A DNA stretch of 64,000 nt. Source: an uncultured Pseudomonadales bacterium (GTDB lineage Bacteria; Pseudomonadota; Gammaproteobacteria; Pseudomonadales; Cellvibrionaceae). The stretch lies in assembly GCA_947488935.1 (NCBI GenBank), contig CANLBN010000008.1, forward strand, positions 124,001 to 188,000, given 5' to 3'. Under the pieces are notes generated by a model. That model searched no databases. It saw only the letters and a list, made by a program, of their open reading frames with translations, and was not told the DNA's origin. Position 1 is the stretch's first letter. Each line of letters opens with the position of its first letter. Position numbers and translations under genes: made by a program. Shown here piece by piece: positions 62,721 through 64,000 of the stretch.

Positions 62721-63200
62721 ATGGGCTCTACAATAAAAACATTTTGCGAGCAGCTAGCTGAACTAGATGTAGGGCAGTATTTAAAGAGTGGTGCTTTTGG
62801 TGAAAGTGACTTAGAGTTAGCGCTGTATGACTTAAGTGATCTGATCGAGGGTGAAGAGCTAACAGAGGCATTGCCATTTATTTTTAAGTTTTATGAAAAA
62901 CATCCCAATATAGAATTGGGTAATCCAGGCCCTTTGGCTAATCTTATCGAGGGCTCTACTACTGACTATATCCCTGCATTGCTAACATCAATCGAGTCCA
63001 AACCTACTTATGTCACCGTAAATTTATTGGCGCGTGTTCTTAATTCGAATATAGCCGATGCGGAAAAGACACGTTTTATGTCGATAATAGAAAATGTTGC
63101 ACGTAGTGAAAGTGTCGATAAATATGCTCGTGCAACAGCAAAAGAGTACATGGAGCACAAAGCATTAGCTTGGGGGACGGCACAGGCCAATATAGGGTAA
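62721..63200 (+). CDS. Small acidic helical protein, function unknown (immunity-like)
   Basis: 159 residues, helical, with a repeated short-helix pattern (ALYDLSDLIEGEELTEALPFIF, LGNPGPLANLIEG, YIPALLTSIESKPTYVTVNLLARVLNS). The G-N-P-G-P-L...I-E and K-P-T-x-x-T-V-x-x-L-x-R-x-L-N spacing recalls HEAT-like immunity proteins of polymorphic toxin systems, from memory only. No toxin gene is adjacent. GAGGAAG precedes the ATG by two bases of T. Intact, no sign of decay. Confidence 0.7.
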   Translation: MGSTIKTFCEQLAELDVGQYLKSGAFGESDLELALYDLSDLIEGEELTEALPFIFKFYEKHPNIELGNPGPLANLIEGSTTDYIPALLTSIESKPTYVTVNLLARVLNSNIADAEKTRFMSIIENVARSESVDKYARATAKEYMEHKALAWGTAQANIG

Positions 63201-63280
63201 ATAGAACTGATAGCTGATTACTTTTATAACATCAGTTTGTATCTGCATAAACAATAACAATAAATACGAGATAATTAATA

Positions 63281-64000
63281 ATGAAAGTAGGAATAGTTAT
63301 TTGCTCATCGGCTGACTTGCCAAGCAGTTTTATTAAAACGAATGATGTTACCGTTATGCCCATTCGGGTTAACTATAAAGATCATACCGACATCGATGTA
63401 CGCGATTCAAAAGCTACTCAAAAATTTTATAAAAAATATTTAATCGATAAAAACTTGCATGCAGAGACAGAGCCTCTTTCAGCTGACGAGATGGCCGAGT
63501 GGTTTTTAGAAAATATCGTGACTAAATATGACCGCGTTATCGCGTTAACATTGACTGCCAAACGCAGTGTTACCTATGCCAATATGATGGAGGCTTCGCA
63601 TGAGATTTTACAAAAGTATAGACAAAAGCGGCGTGACGCTGGTATTGAAGGACCTTTTGCTCTACGTGTGATTGATACAAAAAATTTGTTTACGGGTGAA
63701 GCGCTGGTCGCCTATGAGACTATTCGCCTAATCCGCGGAGAAAAGTTATCTTTCGAGAAAGTGTTTCCGAAAATTGAAGCTATTACCAATCATGCTTATG
63801 GGCATTTAGTGCCAGAAGACCTCTATTATTGGCGTAACGTGGGTCGTAAAAAAGGCGACAAAAGCTTGTCGGCCATTAAGTATTTAGTTGCGTCGGGTTT
63901 TGATATAAAACCGATAGTAACATGCTACCGTGGTGAAAGTTATTCGGAGGAAAAAGTGAAAGGCTTCGATGCGGCAGTTGGTAAGTTGCTCCAAGATGCA
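63281..64000 (+). CDS. DegV-family fatty acid-binding protein (cut by window end)
   Basis: 240 codons visible, open at the right edge. N-terminal VGIVICSSADLPSSFI (usual ITDSTADLP), VTVMPIRVNYKDHTDIDV, and RVIALTLTAKRSVTYANM (usual SSxLSGTY-x-A) are DegV landmarks, though the TDS and SGT motifs are altered. DegV proteins bind fatty acids, some as FakB partners of a kinase. The rest and any partner lie outside the window. Confidence 0.78.
   Translation, partial: MKVGIVICSSADLPSSFIKTNDVTVMPIRVNYKDHTDIDVRDSKATQKFYKKYLIDKNLHAETEPLSADEMAEWFLENIVTKYDRVIALTLTAKRSVTYANMMEASHEILQKYRQKRRDAGIEGPFALRVIDTKNLFTGEALVAYETIRLIRGEKLSFEKVFPKIEAITNHAYGHLVPEDLYYWRNVGRKKGDKSLSAIKYLVASGFDIKPIVTCYRGESYSEEKVKGFDAAVGKLLQDA

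Overview
The window reads as a chromosomal core segment of a marine-type gammaproteobacterium, most likely Cellvibrionales/Pseudomonadales-like. This is inferred from gene order and protein content, not from a marker gene. The reasons are: a Pseudomonas-like block ponA/mrcA-pilMNOPQ-aroK-aroB-damX-gltB-gltD; the block rpmE-priA-SPOR-hslV-hslU-DUF971; the ubiE-ubiJ-ubiB operon; the nrdR-ribD-ribE-ribBA-ribH-nusB-thiL-pgpA operon; and Na+-type stator genes pomA-pomB next to xseB-ispA-dxs. Sequence is moderately AT-rich, genes are densely packed, and I saw no rRNA, tRNA, CRISPR array, insertion sequence, integrase or phage gene.

Layout. 1-277: tail of an EAL-domain protein. 415-7766: riboflavin/thiamine/NusB/PgpA operon, continued by a retropepsin-like protease and a NADAR protein. 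7831-9986: AEC transporter divergent from hemE. 9987-10392: a 406-base gene-free leader. 10393-11742: a DUF3391/HD-GYP protein with lost metal ligands. 11766-17544: dgkA, then the leftward blocks DUF971-hslU-hslV (with a clear sigma-32 promoter), a SPOR protein and priA. 17779-18054: rpmE and its terminator. 18101-29277: mrcA divergent from the type IV pilus machinery operon, aroKB and damX, closed by a terminator. 29495-35456: gltBD and terminator. 35476-37825: an accessory HxlR/SnoaL/SnoaL/flavin-reductase cassette with a perfect operator palindrome. 37904-41168: dxs-ispA-xseB. 41350-43787: pomA-pomB-PilZ. 43804-45911: DEDDh exonuclease, PIN-PhoH ATPase and a small hydrophobic ORF. 46146-51987: YgiQ radical SAM, panC-panD, acs. 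52088-55436: Smr protein, a lipoprotein, SPFH/NfeD, DUF488. 55444-58562: ubiE-ubiJ-ubiB. 58834-59971: DUF1348 protein divergent from a TetR regulator over nested palindromes. 60051-64000: psd, an HDOD-type protein, a small protein of unknown function and the start of a DegV-family gene.

Functionally the window is mostly housekeeping: vitamin and cofactor synthesis (riboflavin, thiamine, pantothenate, heme, ubiquinone, isoprenoids), envelope building (PBP1A, PgpA, Psd, DgkA), motility (type IV pili, flagellar stator), nitrogen assimilation (GltBD) and proteostasis (HslVU). I found no wholly new large system. The points most worth a second look are the priA reading frame without a standard start codon, the pseudo-HD-GYP protein, the two palindrome-controlled accessory cassettes, the type II-like lumazine synthase, the protease-NADAR gene pair and the overlapping PilZ gene behind pomB.
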